A stretch of 64,000 bases of DNA, taken from NCBI GenBank assembly GCA_900751885.1, contig CAADTH010000068.1, forward strand, positions 62,001 through 126,000, given 5' to 3'. Positions within the stretch are counted from its first letter, which is position 1, and the number at the start of each line of letters is the position of its first letter. The DNA comes from Clostridia bacterium (GTDB taxonomy: Bacteria > Bacillota > Clostridia > UBA1381). The notes under the pieces were generated by a model. That model saw only the letters and a program-made list of their open reading frames with translations, did no database searches and had not been told where the DNA came from. The translations under genes and the position numbers were made by a program. Below, one piece after another: positions 60,868-64,000 of the stretch.

Positions 60868-62280
60868 ATGAGACAAATCAAAATCAATGAAAAAGACAAT
60901 GTCGCAGTGATGCTCGAGGGAGAGCTGGCAGGGCATAAGATTGCGCTTGAGAATATCAAGAAGGGACAGGATATCATCAAATATGGATATCCAATCGGGC
61001 ACGCGGCAGAGGATATCCAATCGGGAGAGCACATTCACTCGCACAATCTCAAAACAAACCTTGAGGGCGTCGAGACGTATGAGTACCATCCCAAAAGAAA
61101 TTCTCTTCCTGCACGCGATGACCGCAAATTTTTGGGATACGTGCGCGAGGACGGCAGTGTCGGAATCCGCAATGAAATTTGGATTATCAACACGGTAGGA
61201 TGCGTCAATAAAACGGCGGAGCTTCTTGCCAGAGAGGCAAACGCGCGCTATCAGGGACAGTGCGATGGCATCTTTTCGTTTTCCCATCCCTTCGGGTGCT
61301 CTCAATTAGGTGATGACCAGGCAACCACACAGGCAGTTCTAAAAGGTATGGTCAACCATCCGAATGCCGCAGGGGTGCTAGTTTTAGGACTTGGATGCGA
61401 AAACAACAATATTCCAGTGTTTCGCGAAGTATTAGGCGAAGTGAATGAAAACCGCGTCAAATTCATGAGTACACAGGATTTTGAGGATGAAATCGAGGAA
61501 GGTTTAGCAAGAATCGGTGAACTGGTATCCTACGCAAAAAAATTTAAGCGCGAGGAATGCAGCCTTTCCAAGCTCGTAGTAGGGCTTAAATGCGGCGGAA
61601 GCGACGGCTTCTCTGGTCTTACCGCAAATCCGCTGATTGGGCAGGTATCCGACCAGCTGATTGCAGGCGGCGCAAGCACAGTCCTCACCGAAGTACCAGA
61701 GATGTTCGGTGCAGAGACCATTTTGATGCAGCGGTGCGAGGATGAGAAAACCTTTGAAAAGACCGTGGCACTCATCAATGACTTCAAGCACTATTTTATC
61801 CGCCACAACCAGGTGGTCTATGAAAATCCATCTCCGGGGAATAAAAAAGGCGGTATCACGACACTCGAGGAAAAGTCTCTCGGATGTGTGCAGAAATCGG
61901 GAAGCGCGGATGTTGTGGATGTGCTTCAAATCGGAGAGCACGTCAAAAACAAGGGACTAAATCTTCTCACTGGACCTGGAAACGATATTGTCGCTGTGAC
62001 GAATCTCACAGCCGCCGGATGCCATATGGTTCTGTTCTCGACCGGACGCGGCACGCCGCTCGGCGCGCCTGTTCCGACGGTGAAGGTTGCAACCAACCAT
62101 GCCATTGCACAGAAAAAACCGCATTGGATTGACTTTGACGCAAGCCCAATCCTGGATGGGAAGGATTTATCAGAGACATTTTTGGACTATCTCATTCAGG
62201 TTGCAAGTGGAGAGCTGACAAACAATGAAAAGCGCGGATACCGTGAAATATCCATCTTCAAGGATGGCGTAACGCTGTAA
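60868..62280 (+). CDS. uxaA: Altronate dehydratase (fused SAF and catalytic domains)
   Basis: 470 residues. An N-terminal SAF domain (~1-80, ending SGEHIHSHNLKT) is joined to the UxaA catalytic domain: GYVREDGSVGIRNEIWIINTVGCVN, FSFSHPFGCSQLGDDQATTQ, VLVLGLGCENNNI, GLKCGGSDGFSGLTANPLIG, and FSTGRGTPLGAPVPTVKVATN. The Cys/His residues bind the iron centre. It dehydrates D-altronate to 2-keto-3-deoxygluconate. ATG after GAGAGG. Confidence 0.94.
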   Translation: MRQIKINEKDNVAVMLEGELAGHKIALENIKKGQDIIKYGYPIGHAAEDIQSGEHIHSHNLKTNLEGVETYEYHPKRNSLPARDDRKFLGYVREDGSVGIRNEIWIINTVGCVNKTAELLAREANARYQGQCDGIFSFSHPFGCSQLGDDQATTQAVLKGMVNHPNAAGVLVLGLGCENNNIPVFREVLGEVNENRVKFMSTQDFEDEIEEGLARIGELVSYAKKFKREECSLSKLVVGLKCGGSDGFSGLTANPLIGQVSDQLIAGGASTVLTEVPEMFGAETILMQRCEDEKTFEKTVALINDFKHYFIRHNQVVYENPSPGNKKGGITTLEEKSLGCVQKSGSADVVDVLQIGEHVKNKGLNLLTGPGNDIVAVTNLTAAGCHMVLFSTGRGTPLGAPVPTVKVATNHAIAQKKPHWIDFDASPILDGKDLSETFLDYLIQVASGELTNNEKRGYREISIFKDGVTL

Positions 62281-62315
62281 TGCCATAGCAGTATCCTGTC
62301 GCATAAGCACAAAAT

Positions 62316-62352
62316 AAAACACCGCTGTTTCGTGAGAACAGCGGTGTTTTTT
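62316..62352 (+). terminator. Terminator of uxaB-uxaA (bidirectional)
   Basis: AAAACACCGCTGTT / AACAGCGGTGTTTT perfect stem with T6; the convergent recombinase gene ends 32 bp further on. Confidence 0.88.
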
Positions 62353-62383
62353 CATTATGACATGGAACAATCCCACGGATTAC

Positions 62384-63907
62384 TTACGATATTTTCTGAG
62401 GGCTTTGAAACCAGAAATGAATGGTCAAGTTCTTGTCTGCGTCTACCTCAATTTCTTTTACCAAGCTTTTCAGTATCTGACCATCCGGCGCTTCAAAGTT
62501 CAGTATCTCTTCCACCCGTTTGTTTATCTCCTCTTCGCAGTCTATTCTTATCTCCATTTTTTTATCTTGCCTTTTTTGCAGCGCTTCCCTCTTCTCCCGA
62601 AACCCTCTCAACAGCTCCAGATACTCCTCCTCGCAGAGTCTTCCCTCCGCTTTATCTTGATACAGCTGCATCAGAATCTTTTGAATGCGTTCCAACTCCT
62701 GCAATCCCATTTCTTCTCCACCCGTGCTCTCTCGTCTCTCCTTCCATGTATCGCTTACAGACTTCTTCAGCTCATCCATGTCGACCGTTTCACTCGTGAT
62801 ATCCCTGAGCACTGCTTGCACTGTCCCTAGTACCATGTCCTCCCGAATGCAGTGCGACGTACATACGCCCAGCTTCGCGTGCCGCTTCCACCCACTGCAC
62901 ACGAGGTAGGTATACCCTCCACCCGAACACACAAATGTCATGGGACTACCGCAGTCCGCGCATTTCACCAGTCCAGAGAGGACATGCTCCCCTCCGCTTC
63001 TGCTTCGTTTCTCGTATCTGCGCTTCGCCATTCTCTCCTGCACTGCGTCAAACATATCCCTTGATACAACCGCTTCATGTGTATTCTCTACAACAATCCA
63101 ATCCTCCATCGGACGCCGCACCCTCTTTTTTACCTTGTAATTGACCTTGGTAACACGGTTTTGCGTGAGATTTCCAATATACGTCTCACTCGTGAGAATC
63201 CGCTTTACCATCGCCTCATTCCATGTGCCTGAAAACCGCTTCTGCTCTGCACAAATGCCCTTTTTCTGTGACGGCGTGGGGATTTGCTCCTCCGAAAGCC
63301 GGTTTGCAATGGCACGCAGGGTGTACCCGTCCAAAAACAGCCGGTACATGTATCTGACATAGTGTGCCGTCTCCTCGTCGACAATCAAATGATTCTTATC
63401 CTCCGGATCCTTCTGATATCCATACGGTGCCGCAGAGCCAATGAATTTTCCGCTGTACCGTTTGCTGTCGAGCGATGCGCGCACCTTCTTTGAAATATCC
63501 TTCGCATACATATCATTGAACACTGCACGAAACGGATTCATCCCATCATCGCGGCAGGCAGTATCAATGCCGTCTGCCACTGCGATAAATCGGATATTGT
63601 GCATGGGGAAATATTGCTCCATATAATACCCTGTCCCAATATAGTCTCTTCCAAGGCGAGATAAATCCTTTGTTATCACTGTGTCAATCCGTTTTTTCTC
63701 AATGTCGGATATCATACGACCGAAACCTGGACGTGCGAAATTCGTTCCTGTATACCCATCATCCTCCCTGTAAATTTCCACTATCTCAAACCCATGCTCC
63801 TGTGCGTACCGCACCAAAAAATCCTCCTGATTTTTGATGCTCTCCGATACCCTGTCCGGCCCATCATCCCTTGACAGGCGAAGATACAGACCTGCTCTTT
63901 GATTCAT
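62384..63907 (-). CDS. Large serine recombinase (site-specific integrase/excisionase)
   Basis: The ATG at 63907 (MNQRAGLYLRLSRDDGPDR) follows GGAGGGAGAG; 507 residues. Resolvase domain ~1-145: nucleophile Ser in YLRLSRDD, then IKNQEDFLVRYAQEHGFE, DDGYTGTNFARPGF and VITKDLSRLGRDYIGTGYY. The recombinase domain follows (GSAAPYGYQKDPEDKNHL...), then a zinc ribbon (CADCGSPMTF...YLVCSGWKRHAKLGVC), a long coiled coil (~400-470) and a short tail. This is the TnpX/SpoIVCA-type architecture used by mobile elements and by sporulation-specific excision elements. The partner attachment sites are not visible. Confidence 0.92.
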   Translation of the reverse strand: MNQRAGLYLRLSRDDGPDRVSESIKNQEDFLVRYAQEHGFEIVEIYREDDGYTGTNFARPGFGRMISDIEKKRIDTVITKDLSRLGRDYIGTGYYMEQYFPMHNIRFIAVADGIDTACRDDGMNPFRAVFNDMYAKDISKKVRASLDSKRYSGKFIGSAAPYGYQKDPEDKNHLIVDEETAHYVRYMYRLFLDGYTLRAIANRLSEEQIPTPSQKKGICAEQKRFSGTWNEAMVKRILTSETYIGNLTQNRVTKVNYKVKKRVRRPMEDWIVVENTHEAVVSRDMFDAVQERMAKRRYEKRSRSGGEHVLSGLVKCADCGSPMTFVCSGGGYTYLVCSGWKRHAKLGVCTSHCIREDMVLGTVQAVLRDITSETVDMDELKKSVSDTWKERRESTGGEEMGLQELERIQKILMQLYQDKAEGRLCEEEYLELLRGFREKREALQKRQDKKMEIRIDCEEEINKRVEEILNFEAPDGQILKSLVKEIEVDADKNLTIHFWFQSPQKIS

Positions 63908-63998
63908 ACTCTCCCTCCAGATTTGTCCTGACAGTGGCAATGAGGGTCTGCTGCAGCATCTGCTGATAGGATGCACCCTCCGGATGAAATACAACCGC
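63864..63998 (-). CDS. C-terminal end of an upstream protein (partial)
   Basis: From the right edge one frame reads AVVFHPEGASYQQMLQQTLI and ends at 63864 after 44 codons, overlapping the recombinase start by 44 bp. It looks protein-like and is placed as the short genes that precede recombinases in many mobile elements. Too little is visible to name it. Confidence 0.35.
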   Translation of the reverse strand, partial: AVVFHPEGASYQQMLQQTLIATVRTNLEGEYESKSRSVSSPVKG

Positions 63999-64000
63999 CA

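Overview
The window reads as chromosomal DNA of an anaerobic, spore-forming, low-to-mid GC Gram-positive bacterium of the Clostridia that feeds on plant cell-wall pectin. Sporulation and germination genes are present (spoVT, cwlD, dpaB, a SleB/CwlJ hydrolase). Large secreted proteins carry S-layer homology (SLH) repeats. The carbohydrate genes target rhamnogalacturonan and uronic acids. A Monoglobus-like or related gut or soil pectin degrader would fit, but the genus cannot be fixed from the sequence. No rRNA, tRNA, CRISPR array or complete insertion sequence was seen.

Layout. 0-7.6 kb: a spore-cortex/cell-wall hydrolase running off the left edge, a structured intergenic repeat, a secreted GH30 glycosidase and an SLH protein. 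7.7-18.2 kb: housekeeping (iron alcohol dehydrogenase, methyltransferase, mnmG, DUF624 membrane protein, pseudouridine synthase, and an ung-polA-coaE-lytic transglycosylase cluster). 18.4-22.2 kb: a surface operon of a dockerin-like protein, a cohesin-like protein and an SLH protein behind a structured leader. 22.4-26.7 kb: a membrane protein, prfA, adenine deaminase and two small proteins. 26.7-31.9 kb: an inverted copy of the intergenic repeat and a 1666-residue PL11 rhamnogalacturonan lyase. 32-36.2 kb: a MerR regulator, spoVT and serC-serA. 36.3-38.8 kb: an AT-rich accessory patch with two half-size TauE proteins, three small XRE regulators and two tandem copies of a type I toxin-antitoxin-like unit. 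38.8-50.8 kb: HAD phosphatase, cwlD, a RAYT/SbcD-like/SbcC-like/membrane-protein operon, tcdA, a P-type ATPase and typA. 50.8-55 kb: a GLUG/MBG/SLH surface protein. 55.1-57 kb: a barnase-barstar toxin-immunity pair, dpaB and a 5'-truncated dpaA. 57-64 kb: an AraC regulator, two tandem 73-nt hairpin elements with their own -10 boxes, rhamnogalacturonan acetylesterase, uxaB, uxaA and a large serine recombinase.

How it works together. The PL11 lyase and GH30 enzyme act outside the cell. The acetylesterase, tagaturonate reductase and altronate dehydratase process products inside it, probably under the AraC regulator. SLH proteins and the dockerin/cohesin-like pair could hold secreted enzymes at the surface.

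Most worth a second look: (i) dpaA cut off 5' to its last ~50 codons, with a large serine recombinase 5.5 kb away on the side where the missing half should be, which resembles sporulation-specific excision elements; (ii) two tandem 73-nt hairpins whose 14-bp stems differ in sequence but stay perfectly paired; (iii) two tandem type I toxin-antitoxin units beside duplicated XRE regulators; (iv) a MuF-like/barnase toxin with its barstar; (v) a RAYT nuclease in one operon with SbcCD-like proteins; (vi) an inverted pair of ~220-245 bp structured intergenic repeats.
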